DNA of 64,000 nucleotides from VFBF01 sp033764865 (GTDB lineage Bacteria; Pseudomonadota; Alphaproteobacteria; Caulobacterales; Aquidulcibacteraceae), in NCBI GenBank assembly GCA_033764865.1, contig JANRIM010000002.1, positions 1 through 64,000 on the forward strand. The letters are read 5' to 3'. How positions within the stretch are numbered: position 1 is the stretch's first letter; the number at the start of each line of letters is the position of its first letter. Below, in pieces: positions 1-9,842 of the stretch. The position numbers were made by a program, and so were the translations under genes. Below the pieces are notes generated by a model, which did not search any database, had not been told where the DNA came from, and saw only the letters and a list, made by a program, of their open reading frames with translations.

Positions 1-677
1 TGCCGCTTGATCGCCTTCGGCGACAGCCGCCGCTCCAGGTACGCCGTCACGTGCTTCTCCACGTCCGGCAGGTAGTCTTGCGTCTTGTCCTGCGGATTGC
101 GGTAGAAGTGGTCGGCCCCCTCCACCGGTTGCGCATCCACCTTGATGTTCTTCTGGGTGCGGATCTTGGAGACCACGCGCTCCACGTCCGAGGGCGGGGA
201 CACTCCGTCCTTGGTGCCGTACACGATCAGGCCGGAGGCCGGGCAGGGGGCGAGGAACGAGAGGTCGTAGTGGTTCGCCGGCGGCGACACGGCGATGAAC
301 CCGTCGATCTCCGGGCGGCGCATAAGCAGCTGCAGCCCGATCCAGGCGCCGAAGGAATAGCCGCCCACCCAGCACTGCTCGGCGTTGGGGTTGATGCCCT
401 GGAGGTAGTCGAGTGCGGAAGCGGCGTCCGACAGTTCGCCCATGCCGTTGTCGAACACGCCCTGGCTGCGACCGATCCCCCGGAAGTTGAACCGCAGCGT
501 GGCGAACCCCATCCGGGTGAAGATCTGGAAGAGCTGAACGGTGATCCGGTCCTGCATGGAGCCACCGGCCCGGGGATGGGCGTGCAGGATGAGCGCGATC
601 GGCGCGTTCTCTCGCTTGGGCTCCGAATAGCGCCCTTCGACGCGTCCCGAGGGGCCGGCGAAAATCACGTCTGGCAT
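1..677 (-). CDS. alpha/beta hydrolase, C-terminus cut by window edge
   Basis: About 225 residues are visible from the ATG at 677; the C-terminus lies beyond base 1. The fold is clear: a first hydrophobic strand followed by HAHPRAGG (residues ~33-39), the RFNFRGIGRSQG segment, the nucleophile elbow GGYSFG with Ser108, an acidic residue at Asp157 (YGTKDG) and His190 (GADHFY) in triad order. This small soluble type resembles the COG2945-like hydrolases widespread in proteobacteria, whose substrates are mostly unknown. It diverges from iscR, with about 200 bases between the two starts. Function beyond hydrolase is not inferable. Confidence 0.85.
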   Translation of the reverse strand, partial: MPDVIFAGPSGRVEGRYSEPKRENAPIALILHAHPRAGGSMQDRITVQLFQIFTRMGFATLRFNFRGIGRSQGVFDNGMGELSDAASALDYLQGINPNAEQCWVGGYSFGAWIGLQLLMRRPEIDGFIAVSPPANHYDLSFLAPCPASGLIVYGTKDGVSPPSDVERVVSKIRTQKNIKVDAQPVEGADHFYRNPQDKTQDYLPDVEKHVTAYLERRLSPKAIKR

Positions 678-734
678 GGGGGTCTCTCGACGATGGGGGC
701 CGCGTCATGGACGCGCGGCCACTCGATGGAATTC

Positions 735-763
735 TTGATCAATTTAGTCGGACATCCTAACTA
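735..763 (+). promoter_or_regulatory. Candidate iscR-suf promoter with overlapping IscR/Rrf2 operator
   Basis: TTGATC (735-740) and TAACTA (758-763) are separated by 17 bases, a good sigma-70 arrangement. The segment 735-751 (TTGATC-AATTTAGTCGG) resembles the AT-centred TTGA-n-TAGTC half-site pattern described for IscR operators in Alphaproteobacteria (from memory). An operator covering the -35 and spacer would let IscR repress its own operon. The predicted transcript start near 770 gives a leader of about 110 bases before iscR. Not tested against a matrix. Confidence 0.5.
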
Positions 764-880
764 TGGGTCCGTAGCGCAGCCTTGGTGCTTACCATGGCGA
801 CTGCGCGCGGTGCGAGCTTTTCCGCAGGTGGGGTCGACCCGTCCGCGGACGACGGCTCCGCCGAGGCCACGGAACAGATC

Positions 881-1330
881 ATGCGACTGACATCGAAGGG
901 TCGATACGCCGTCATGGCCCTTGCGGACCTGGCCGCCCACGGCGGCGCGGCGCGTGCCGTGCCGCTGCAGGAAATCTCGGAGCGGCAGGCCATCTCGCTC
1001 AGCTATCTGGAGCAGCTGTTTGCGCGCATGCGGCGGGCGGGGCTCGTGGCGGGCGTCCGCGGGCCCGGCGGCGGCTACAAGCTCGTCCGGGCGGCGGACG
1101 CCGTGCGCATCGCCGACGTCATCGCGGCGGTCAACGAACCCATCAAGACCACGCGCTGCAAGGACGGCGCTATGAAGAGCTGCCAAGGCAAGGCGGGCCG
1201 GTGCATCGCGCACGACCTTTGGGACGAACTCGGCCGCCACATCCACGGCTTCCTCGCCGCCGTCACCCTCGAGGACGTGGTGTCCCAGCGCATCCGTGGT
1301 CTCGCGGGCCCGCAGATCGCCGCGGAATAG
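881..1330 (+). CDS. iscR: Rrf2-family iron-sulfur regulator IscR
   Basis: 149-residue transcription factor that senses Fe-S cluster status and controls Fe-S assembly genes. The N-terminus MRLTSKGRYAVMALADLA is the usual Rrf2 start, so the ATG at 881 is preferred over the in-frame start at 782, which would add 33 atypical residues. The winged-helix region includes GVRGPGGGY (residues 59-67). Three cysteines (C93, C101, C108) followed by H111 in the segment CIAHDLWDEL match the cluster-ligand region, although the cysteine spacing (8 and 7) is slightly wider than in E. coli IscR. It is the first gene of the suf operon, 4 bases before the desulfurase start, so autoregulation of the whole operon is likely. 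Confidence 0.9.
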   Translation: MRLTSKGRYAVMALADLAAHGGAARAVPLQEISERQAISLSYLEQLFARMRRAGLVAGVRGPGGGYKLVRAADAVRIADVIAAVNEPIKTTRCKDGAMKSCQGKAGRCIAHDLWDELGRHIHGFLAAVTLEDVVSQRIRGLAGPQIAAE

Positions 1331-1334
1331 CCCG

Positions 1335-2447
1335 ATGAACAGCCCGGTCTCGTACTGCGACTACAACGCCACGACGCCCGTCCGGCCGCTCGCCGCCGCG
1401 GCGGTCGCAAAGGCGCTCGCCCAGGGCGGCAACGCATCCTCCGTTCACGGGGTTGGCCGGGCGGCGCGCGCGACGCAGGAGGCGGCGCGGGAGAGGTTGG
1501 CGGCGGCCGTGGGCGCGCAATCGCGGGACGTGATCTTCACGAGCGGCGCCACCGAGGCCCTCCATCGCGCGCTCGACGCTGCGCGGGGCGCCCATGACGA
1601 CCTGATCGTGTCGTCGATCGAACACGACGCCGTCGCGGAGGGGTGTGCGCCCACGGATCGGATCGCGTGCACGCCGGAGGGGGTCATCGACCTCGACGAT
1701 CTGGACCGCGCCCTGTCGCGGGCGCGGCGGCCGCTGGTCGCGGTCATGCTGGCCAACAATGAAACCGGCGTGCTCCAGCCCATCGCCGCAGTCGCGCGCC
1801 GCGTTCGGGAGGCGGGCGGCCTGTTGCTGGTGGACGCAGCCCAGGCCTTGGGCCGCGTGGACGTCGACGCGCGCGCGCTCGACGCCGCCTACCTCGTCGT
1901 GTCCAGCCACAAGCTCGGCGGTCCGCCCGGCGCGGGCGCGCTCGTGCTTGCGCCCGGCGCGCCCGATGCCCCTGCGCGTCGTGGCGGAGGGCAGGAACAG
2001 GGCCGTCGACCGGGCACGGAGAACGGCCCCGCCATCGCCGGGTTCGCGGCCGCCCTCGAAACGGACTTCCTCGCCGAACGGTCTCGCGTGGCGGGCCTGC
2101 GCGACGCCTTCGAGGCGGGCCTCCTGCGGGACCACCCTGACGCCGTCATCTTCGGCGCGTCGGCGGACCGGTTGCCCAACACATCGCAGTTCGCCCTGCC
2201 GGGTTTGCCGGCGGAAACCGCGCTGATCGCGCTCGATCTCGCAGGCGTTGCGATGAGCGCGGGCTCGGCGTGTTCGTCCGGCAAAGTGCGCCCGTCGCGC
2301 GTGCTCGCGGCCATGGGCGTTGGCGCCGCTCTCGCCCGATGCGCGATGCGGGCGAGCTTCGGATGGGCGTCGACGCACGACGATGTCGCGCGCGCGCTGG
2401 CCGCGCTGGGCGCGGCGCGGTCGCGCCGTTTAGCGGGGGCCGCATGA
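1335..2447 (+). CDS. Class I cysteine desulfurase (IscS/NifS-like)
   Basis: 370-residue PLP enzyme that removes sulfur from cysteine for Fe-S assembly. PLP lysine is K193 in SHKLGGPPGAG; the persulfide cysteine is C313 in SAGSACSSG, the pattern of IscS/NifS-type (class I) enzymes. The ATG at 1335 gives the conserved opening YCDYNATTPV. The C-terminal part after the active cysteine is about 57 residues, shorter than in housekeeping IscS. It lies between iscR and sufB and overlaps the sufB start by 4 bases. A second, class II desulfurase (sufS) sits later in the same operon, a pairing common in alphaproteobacterial suf operons. Confidence 0.9.
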   Translation: MNSPVSYCDYNATTPVRPLAAAAVAKALAQGGNASSVHGVGRAARATQEAARERLAAAVGAQSRDVIFTSGATEALHRALDAARGAHDDLIVSSIEHDAVAEGCAPTDRIACTPEGVIDLDDLDRALSRARRPLVAVMLANNETGVLQPIAAVARRVREAGGLLLVDAAQALGRVDVDARALDAAYLVVSSHKLGGPPGAGALVLAPGAPDAPARRGGGQEQGRRPGTENGPAIAGFAAALETDFLAERSRVAGLRDAFEAGLLRDHPDAVIFGASADRLPNTSQFALPGLPAETALIALDLAGVAMSAGSACSSGKVRPSRVLAAMGVGAALARCAMRASFGWASTHDDVARALAALGAARSRRLAGAA

Positions 2448-3958
2448 TGACCGTTGAAGACGCGCGCAAGGACGTCATCGCCAAGGACGGGATCGACCGC
2501 GCCACGGTGGATGTGGTGCGCGATCTGGAGTCCGAGCGCTACAGCGCGGGCTTCGTCACCGACGTAGAGCAGGAGTTCGCGCCCCGCGGGTTGAGCGAGG
2601 ACACCGTGCGCTTCATCTCCGCCAAGAAGGAGGAGCCGGCGTGGATGCTGGACTGGCGGCTGGAGGCTTTCCGGCGCTGGCGGACGATGGTGGAGCCCGC
2701 GTGGGCGATGGTGCGCTACCCACCGATCGACTACCAGGACGCCACCTACTTCGCGGCGCCCAAGCATGGCGCCAAATACAAGAGCCTCGACGACGTCGAT
2801 CCCGAGATCCTGGAGACGTACAAGAAGCTGGGCATCCCGCTGCGCGAACAGGAGACGCTTCTCGGCGTTGAGGGTGCGCCGCGCGTGGCGGTCGACGCGG
2901 TCTTCGACAGCGTGAGCGTCGTCACCACCTTCAAGGCGGAGCTGGCCAAGGCAGGGGTGATCTTCTGCCCGATCAGCGAGGCCATCCGGGAGCATCCGGA
3001 CCTCGTCAGGAAGTACCTCGGCTCCGTGGTGCCGACCACGGACAACTTTTTCGCGACCTTGAACAGCGCCGTCTTTTCGGACGGCTCCTTCGTCTATGTG
3101 CCGCCGGGGGTGCGGTGCCCGATGGAGCTGTCGACCTATTTCCGCATGAACGCGCAAGGGTCGGGCCAGTTCGAGCGGACGCTCATCATCGTCGATAAAG
3201 GAGCCTACGTCTCATATCTGGAGGGCTGCACGGCGCCGATGCGGGACGAGAACCAGCTGCACGCGGCCGTCGTGGAGCTGGTGGCCATGGAGGACGCCGA
3301 GATCAAGTACTCCACGGTGCAGAACTGGTGGCCCGGCGACGCCGAAGGCAAGGGCGGCGTCTACAACTTCGTGACGAAGCGCGGCGACTGCCGCGGCGCG
3401 CGCGCCAAGATTTCGTGGACGCAGGTCGAAACGGGATCGGCCATCACGTGGAAGTATCCAAGCTGCATCCTCCGCGGCGACGGCTCGAGCGGGGAATTCT
3501 ACTCGGTGGCGATCACGAACGGGCGCCAGCAGGCCGACACCGGCACGAAGATGATCCACCTGGGGCGCAACACAAAATCGCGGATCATCTCGAAGGGCAT
3601 CTCCGCCGGTCGCGCGCAGAACACCTATCGCGGCCTGGTGTCGATCCACCCGAAGGCCGCCAACGCGCGCAACTTCACGCAGTGCGACAGCCTGCTGATC
3701 GGCAACCAGTGCGGCGCCCACACCGTGCCCTACGTCGAAGCGCGCAACGCAGGCGCGCAGCTGGAGCATGAGGCCACGACGACGCGCCTGTCGGAGGATC
3801 AGCTGTTCTACATGCGCGCCCGCGGCATCCCGCAGGAGGAGGCGGTGGCGCTTCTCGTCAACGGTTTCGTGCGGGACGTGCTCCAGCACCTGCCCATGGA
3901 ATTCGCCGTCGAAGCTCAGAAACTGGTCGCGGTGAGCCTTGAAGGGAGCGTCGGATGA
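2444..3958 (+). CDS. sufB: Fe-S cluster assembly scaffold subunit SufB
   Basis: 504 residues, the usual SufB size. With SufC and SufD it forms the cytosolic SufBC2D scaffold on which new Fe-S clusters are built. Recognisable conserved stretches include the PPGVRCPMELSTYFRMN segment, YLEGCTAPM, and the C-terminal beta-helix region with NARNFTQCDSLLIG and the EHEATTTRLSEDQLFYM block. Two tandem ATG codons (2444, 2447) are possible starts; both overlap the desulfurase stop. The gene ends in an ATGA overlap with the small membrane-protein gene. Confidence 0.95.
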   Translation: MMTVEDARKDVIAKDGIDRATVDVVRDLESERYSAGFVTDVEQEFAPRGLSEDTVRFISAKKEEPAWMLDWRLEAFRRWRTMVEPAWAMVRYPPIDYQDATYFAAPKHGAKYKSLDDVDPEILETYKKLGIPLREQETLLGVEGAPRVAVDAVFDSVSVVTTFKAELAKAGVIFCPISEAIREHPDLVRKYLGSVVPTTDNFFATLNSAVFSDGSFVYVPPGVRCPMELSTYFRMNAQGSGQFERTLIIVDKGAYVSYLEGCTAPMRDENQLHAAVVELVAMEDAEIKYSTVQNWWPGDAEGKGGVYNFVTKRGDCRGARAKISWTQVETGSAITWKYPSCILRGDGSSGEFYSVAITNGRQQADTGTKMIHLGRNTKSRIISKGISAGRAQNTYRGLVSIHPKAANARNFTQCDSLLIGNQCGAHTVPYVEARNAGAQLEHEATTTRLSEDQLFYMRARGIPQEEAVALLVNGFVRDVLQHLPMEFAVEAQKLVAVSLEGSVG

Positions 3959-4203
3959 GCAGTTCCCTCCGCAGCGACGCGGCGCGGGCGGCGTCCTGGC
4001 GCGGATGGATCGTCGTGGGCGTTTTCGTGCTGGGAATGGTCATCGCCGCGCTTGCCTTCGCGATTGTAGGCACGCTCTTCGGGATCGTCTGGGGCGCGCT
4101 CTCGTTTGCGTTGCTCGGGGCGGCGGCGGGCGCGGCGTTCATCTATGCGGCGGTGCGCTTGAGCGCGCCTACCCCCACACACCAAGAGACGCGCGATGCT
4201 TGA
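3955..4203 (+). CDS. Small two-helix membrane protein encoded inside the suf operon
   Basis: 82 residues of unknown function, no family recognised. A basic N-terminus (residues 1-16) precedes two hydrophobic stretches at about 17-39 and 42-67 with little more than a turn between them, then a short polar tail, suggesting a helical hairpin in the inner membrane with both ends cytosolic by the positive-inside rule. Start overlaps the sufB stop (ATGA) and its end overlaps the sufC start by 8 bases, so it is translationally embedded between sufB and sufC. It could tether the Suf scaffold to the membrane or be unrelated; neither is shown. Confidence 0.75.
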   Translation: MSSSLRSDAARAASWRGWIVVGVFVLGMVIAALAFAIVGTLFGIVWGALSFALLGAAAGAAFIYAAVRLSAPTPTHQETRDA

Positions 4204-4942
4204 GATAGAGAACCTGCATGTCACCGTCGGCGAGGCGCCGATCCTGAAGGGCCTGTCGCTTGCGGTCCCGGACGGCGAAGTGCATGCGCTGATGGGGCCG
4301 AACGGCGCCGGCAAGTCGACGCTCAGCTACGCCCTGACGGGCAGGGAGGGCTACGAGGCGGCGCAGGGGTCGGTTCGTCTGGACGGGGCGGACCTTCTCG
4401 CCATGGCGCCCGAGGCCCGCGCGGCGCACGGCTTGTTCCTCTCCTTCCAGTACCCTCTGGAAATACCTGGCGTGCCCACGATGACGTTCCTGAAGGCTGC
4501 GCTCAATGCGCAGCGAAAGGCGCGCGGCGAGCCGGAAGTCGCCGCGGGGCCTTTCCTTCAGTTGGTGCGGGCGAAGGCCGAGCAATTGCGGATCGCGCCC
4601 GACATGCTCAAGCGGCCGCTGAATGTGGGGTTTTCCGGCGGCGAGAAGAAGCGGATGGAGATCCTCCAGATGCTTGTGCTCGAACCGCGTCTCGCCATCC
4701 TGGATGAAACGGATTCCGGGCTCGACATCGACGCGCTGCGCATCGTGGCCGACGGCGTCAACGCGCTTCGGTCTCCGTCCCGCGCCATGCTCGTGATCAC
4801 GCACTATCAGCGCCTGCTGGACTACATCAGGCCGGACAGGGTGCACGTTCTCGTCGACGGCCGGATCGTTGAGTCGGGGGGGGCCGACCTTGCGCTGCGC
4901 CTCGAGGGTGAGGGCTACGATCGCTACCTGAGGGTCGCATGA
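4196..4942 (+). CDS. sufC: Fe-S assembly ATPase SufC
   Basis: 248-residue ABC-type ATPase that drives conformational change in the SufBC2D scaffold; soluble, no membrane segment. Walker A is GPNGAGKST (residues 34-42), the signature motif is FSGGEKKRMEIL, Walker B ends in LAILDETDSGLD, and the H-loop is VITHYQRLL; the SFQYPLEIPG Q-loop is typical of SufC. Overlaps both neighbours (8 bases with the membrane protein, 4 with sufD). Confidence 0.95.
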   Translation: MLEIENLHVTVGEAPILKGLSLAVPDGEVHALMGPNGAGKSTLSYALTGREGYEAAQGSVRLDGADLLAMAPEARAAHGLFLSFQYPLEIPGVPTMTFLKAALNAQRKARGEPEVAAGPFLQLVRAKAEQLRIAPDMLKRPLNVGFSGGEKKRMEILQMLVLEPRLAILDETDSGLDIDALRIVADGVNALRSPSRAMLVITHYQRLLDYIRPDRVHVLVDGRIVESGGADLALRLEGEGYDRYLRVA

Positions 4943-5804
4943 GCACGGCGCTCCCCAACCGGCGCGTGGAGGCGTGGAAATACTCCGACCTCGCCGCCGC
5001 CCTTCCCGGCAGGACGCTTCCCGCCGACACGCATGGCAGCGTCATCGAGCGGCTGGCTGGCGGGAGCGCCGTCGTCGAGGCGGCGCCGGGCGCGGTGGAG
5101 ACCGTTCTTGAGCGTTTCGGCGAGGAGGGGGCGTCGCTCGACGCCCGCGCCACGACGGCCATCGTCCACGAAGGCGCGACGCTGGACAGGATCGTGATCC
5201 AGACCGGGGGGGACGTGCGCCTCAGCCACTGGCGCGTCGAGGTGCGCGCTGGTGGGCGGTTCCGGCAGTTCATCTATGCGGAAGGCGCCAGACTGGCGCG
5301 GCTTGAGACGGACGTGGTGGTCGCTGGCGCAGGGGCCGCGGTCGAGTTGCGCGGGGCGTACCTGGTCGCCGAAGGTCGCCACGCCGATCTGACGAGTGTC
5401 GTGCACCACCGCGAGGCAGGCGGCGCGACCCACCAGCTTGTGAAGGGCGTGGCGCGCGCCGGGGGCCGCGGGGTTTTCCAGGGCAAGATCCTGGTGGCGG
5501 CTCACGCGCAGAAGACGGACGCCCGACAAAATCACCATGCCCTGCTTCTTGAGGATGGGGCGGAGGCGTTCGCCAAGCCGGAGCTTGAAATTCACGCCGA
5601 CGACGTCGCGTGCGCGCACGGCAACACGGTGGGCGGGCTGGACGACATGGCCCTTTTTTACATGCGCTCCCGAGGCCTTCCGGATGGCGAGGCGCGCGCG
5701 TTGCTGGTGGCGGCCTTTCTCTCGGAAGCCGTGCCTGAAAGCCTGGCGGCGGACGTGCGCGACGAAATTCTGGGGCGGATGCATGCGTGGCTTGAGGCGG
5801 GCCA

Positions 5805-5808
<4 letters not shown>
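4939..5808 (+). CDS. sufD: Fe-S assembly scaffold subunit SufD (short form)
   Basis: 289 residues, against roughly 420 in E. coli SufD. The beginning keeps the RRVEAWKYSDL segment typical of SufD, and the C-terminal part keeps the family pattern (QNHHALLLEDGAEAFAKPEL, CAHGNTVGGLDD, LFYMRSRGLP, EAVPESL). The deficit therefore lies in the N-terminal/central region rather than the SufB- and SufC-contacting C-terminus. It acts as the SufB partner. ATGA overlaps at both ends. Confidence 0.9.
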
Positions 5809-7016
<1,208 letters not shown>

Positions 7017-7025
7017 GGGACGACC

Positions 7026-7382
7026 ATGGACGCGACGCCTGCTGCGCCCGCCGCCTCAACGATCCCGCCGGAAGAGCTGGCGCGGATCACGGACGCGCTG
7101 ATTGCGGAGTTCAAGACGGTGTTCGACCCGGAGATCCCCGTCGACGTGTACGAGCTGGGGCTCATTTACAAGGTGGACATTGACGACGCCTATCACGTGG
7201 ACATCGAGATGACGCTGACGGCGCCGGGATGCCCTGTGGCGGGGGAGATGCCCACGTGGATCGAGGACGCGGCGCGCCGTGTTCCCGGCGTGAAGTCCGC
7301 CAAGGCGAACCTCGTCTTCGACCCGCCGTGGACGCCGGGGCGGATGAGCGATGAAGCGAAACTCGAACTGAACATGCTCTGA
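7026..7382 (+). CDS. sufT: SufT / DUF59 (MIP18-type) Fe-S maturation factor
   Basis: 118 residues, 9 bases after sufS. MIP18-like core: FDPEIPVDVYELGLIY (residues ~39-54), MTLTAPGCPVAGEM with the conserved reactive cysteine, and the tail FDPPWTPGRMSDEAK. Proteins of this family help deliver Fe-S clusters to selected targets. A 20-odd residue Ala/Pro-rich N-terminal extension is probably flexible. Position between sufS and sufA supports the role. Confidence 0.9.
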   Translation: MDATPAAPAASTIPPEELARITDALIAEFKTVFDPEIPVDVYELGLIYKVDIDDAYHVDIEMTLTAPGCPVAGEMPTWIEDAARRVPGVKSAKANLVFDPPWTPGRMSDEAKLELNML

Positions 7383-7388
7383 GGACCA

Positions 7389-7754
7389 ATGCCGATGGCG
7401 CGCGCCCGACCCAAGGTCGTTTCCCTCACCAACGCCGCAGCCGAGCGGGTGAAGGCCATCATGGCCGCTTCGGACAAGCCTTACCTCCGCGTAGGCGTCA
7501 AGAATGGCGGCTGCGCTGGGATGGAGTACGTCATGGAGTACGCCGACGGCCCCGAGGCGCTCGACGAAGTGGTGGAGGACCAGGGCGTCAAGATCCTCAT
7601 CAAGGCCAACGCCGTGCTGTTCCTGATCGGGTCCACCATCGATCACGAGACGTCCAAGCTCGCGTCGCGGTTCGTGTTCCGCAATCCCAACCAGACGGAC
7701 GCCTGCGGCTGCGGGGAAAGCGTGACGATCACCCCGGCGACAACCGGGGCCTGA
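7389..7754 (+). CDS. sufA: A-type Fe-S carrier SufA/IscA
   Basis: 121-residue HesB/IscA-family protein, last gene of the suf operon. The three cysteines used to hold a cluster are visible in GGCAGMEY (C1) and ACGCGES (C2, C3). A-type carriers receive clusters from the scaffold and pass them to apoproteins in the cytosol. Six bases separate it from sufT. Its stop lies 3 bases from the end of the convergent enoyl-CoA hydratase gene; no hairpin terminator is visible between them. Confidence 0.92.
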   Translation: MPMARARPKVVSLTNAAAERVKAIMAASDKPYLRVGVKNGGCAGMEYVMEYADGPEALDEVVEDQGVKILIKANAVLFLIGSTIDHETSKLASRFVFRNPNQTDACGCGESVTITPATTGA

Positions 7755-7756
7755 CG

Positions 7757-8545
7757 TTACTTGCCCTGAAACTTGGCGGCGCGCTTCTGGAGGAAGGCGG
7801 TGACGCCCTCCCGGAAGTCTTCGGTCCGTCCCGCCTCGCGCTGCGTCAGACGCTCCACGCGAAGCTGCTCTTCCCAGGAGTTGTCCAGAGAGTCCCATGC
7901 GATGCGCCGGATCAGGCTGATCGCGCGTGGGCCGTTGGCGAGCTCCAGCGCGAGCGCCTTGGCCGTGGGCAGCAATTCGCCGTCCGGCACGCACCGGTTG
8001 ATCATGCCCCAGGAAAGCGCCGTCGCGGCGGGAATTTTCTCGCCGAGGAGCATCATCTCCATCGCGCGCGCGCGCCCGATCATACGGGGCAGGAGGTAGG
8101 TGGAGCCGCCGTCGGGCACGAGCCCGATCCTCCGGAAGGCCTGGAGGAAGTAGGCGCTTTCCGCAGCGACGATCATGTCGCCCAGCAGCGCAAAGGAGCA
8201 CCCCACCCCGGCCGCCGCGCCGTTCACCGCGGTCACGAAGGGGATGTTCATCTCGCGCAGCAGGCTGACCAGCGGGTTGTACACGGTCTCAAGGGCGGCG
8301 CCGGCGTCGAGGGGTTCCCCGTCGTCGGTGGTCCGCGCCATCGGGCCGCCTCCGCCCAGATTGGCTCCCGAGCAGAACCCGCGGCCCTCGCCGGTGAGGA
8401 CCACGGCGCGCGCCTCCCGCGCCGCCTTTTTCATGGCCTCCGTGAGCTCGCCGGCCAGATCGACGCCCGCCGCGTTCATGGTCGACGGGTCGTTCATGGT
8501 GACGATGGCGACGTCGCCCTCGCGCGCGTAGCGGACTTTGCTCAT
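7757..8545 (-). CDS. Enoyl-CoA hydratase/isomerase (crotonase) family protein
   Basis: 262 residues. Crotonase-fold features: oxyanion-hole segments GRGFCSGANLGGG and AAAGVGCSFALLGD, and the IGLVPDGGSTYLLPRMIG segment, where the acidic residue replaces the second hydratase glutamate. That pattern is closer to PaaG-type isomerases than to classical hydratases, and the LTQREAGRTEDFREGVTAFL C-terminal block is typical of the superfamily. Likely acts on an acyl-CoA in fatty acid or aromatic acid breakdown; substrate not determinable. It stands alone on the minus strand between suf and the diguanylate cyclase. Confidence 0.85.
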   Translation of the reverse strand: MSKVRYAREGDVAIVTMNDPSTMNAAGVDLAGELTEAMKKAAREARAVVLTGEGRGFCSGANLGGGGPMARTTDDGEPLDAGAALETVYNPLVSLLREMNIPFVTAVNGAAAGVGCSFALLGDMIVAAESAYFLQAFRRIGLVPDGGSTYLLPRMIGRARAMEMMLLGEKIPAATALSWGMINRCVPDGELLPTAKALALELANGPRAISLIRRIAWDSLDNSWEEQLRVERLTQREAGRTEDFREGVTAFLQKRAAKFQGK

Positions 8546-8599
8546 GGATCAGGTCTCCTCCCGAGGAGACTACAATCTGCCCCGGCGACGGCCTAGCCG

Positions 8600-9658
8600 T
8601 CACGCAGCGTTAAGGGCGGCGGGGTCGCTTTCGCTGGTGATGCGATTTCGGCCGGTCCGCTTCGACACGTAGAGGCAGGCGTCAGCCCGCTCGATGAACG
8701 ACGAAGGCGTTTCGTCGAGACGCGCCAGCGCCACCCCGGAGGAGACGGTGATCCGGCCGAGGTCCTCACCCGTCGATTTGCGCACCAGCGTCTTGGACTC
8801 GATCGTGGTCCGGATGCGTTCGCCCAGTTCCCGCGCCGCCGACAGCGTCATGCGCGGCAGGACGAGCGCGAACTCCTCCCCGCCATAGCGGGCGGCGAGC
8901 CCCCCGGGCGGCGCGAAGCGCTGCAAGGTCGACGAGACGAACCGGATGATCTGGTCGCCGGTCAAATGCCCCCAGGTGTCGTTGAAGCGCTTGAAGTGGT
9001 CGATGTCGCACAAGAGCAGGCAGAGCGGTGTGCGCTCGACGCTCGCCTCCCTGAGGCGATTGCGCAGGGTTTCGTCAAACAGCTTGCGGTTGGCCAGCCC
9101 CGTCAGGCTGTCGGTCATCGCTTCGGCGCGCACCTGGCGCAGGGTGCGGCGCATGTCGTCCATGTCGCGGCTCGACCGCTGGAGCTGTTGCGTCAATTCC
9201 TTGTTTTCATCGACCATTTTTGCGGTCGACCGCGAGATGTTCTCGATCATCTCGCGCAGCATGTCCACGCTCACGCCGTGGGCGAGCCGTTGGGACGCCG
9301 CTTCCAGCTCGGCGCCGTAGTCTGTCGCGCTCTCGCCGGCTGCGTTGATGGCCGTAATGACGCCATTGAGTTCGCGGGCGATGCGCTCCCCCGTCGCCAC
9401 CATCTGCGCGGTGAGGCGGGCGTTGGAGAAATAGCGCTCGTGAAGCTGCTGGTTGGTGACGTCGGTGAACTGTTCGCCCCGCGCGAGGCGCTCGTCGATT
9501 TCCTTGCGAAGTTCGGAGAGCGCGCCCAGCCGATAGGCGAGCCAGACTTCATAGTTCTGTGCGCTCGGAATGATTTTGTGCCCGCCCATCAGGTCGATGG
9601 TCTGATGCCCGATCGCCAGCGCTTCCGTCTGGTTCAGGGTGAGGAGACAGTCGGTCAC
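8600..9658 (-). CDS. GGDEF diguanylate cyclase without an I-site
   Basis: 352 residues if the GTG at 9658 is the start; the open frame continues upstream but reads as non-family sequence. About 150 residues of helical N-terminal region (VTDCLLTLNQTEALAIGHQT opening) lead into a short coiled coil and a GGDEF domain with TDSLTGLANR (residues 182-191) and active-site GGEEF at 259-263, so it should make c-di-GMP. The slot for the inhibitory RxxD motif (residues 250-253) reads PPGG, so product inhibition through the I-site is not expected. No membrane segment is visible. Confidence 0.85.
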   Translation of the reverse strand: MTDCLLTLNQTEALAIGHQTIDLMGGHKIIPSAQNYEVWLAYRLGALSELRKEIDERLARGEQFTDVTNQQLHERYFSNARLTAQMVATGERIARELNGVITAINAAGESATDYGAELEAASQRLAHGVSVDMLREMIENISRSTAKMVDENKELTQQLQRSSRDMDDMRRTLRQVRAEAMTDSLTGLANRKLFDETLRNRLREASVERTPLCLLLCDIDHFKRFNDTWGHLTGDQIIRFVSSTLQRFAPPGGLAARYGGEEFALVLPRMTLSAARELGERIRTTIESKTLVRKSTGEDLGRITVSSGVALARLDETPSSFIERADACLYVSKRTGRNRITSESDPAALNAA

Positions 9659-9842
9659 GGCAGGGTCCGAATCTATTTTGGCACCGTGCGACGGTAGCGT
9701 CCAAGAAATGGACGAGTGGTAAACATAGCCTATGCGTGGAGGGGCGGATTGGCTCCGTTTGCCCATGGCGCCGGGACTTACTAGGCTGCCTTCAATCGCC
9801 GCCGAGCGCGACCGGCCAAAAGACCAACCCAGGGAGTTTTCC

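Noticed and set aside
51..890. 279-residue plus-strand frame at the left end
   Set aside because: It covers the minus-strand alpha/beta hydrolase with an intact catalytic triad and runs across the iscR promoter region.
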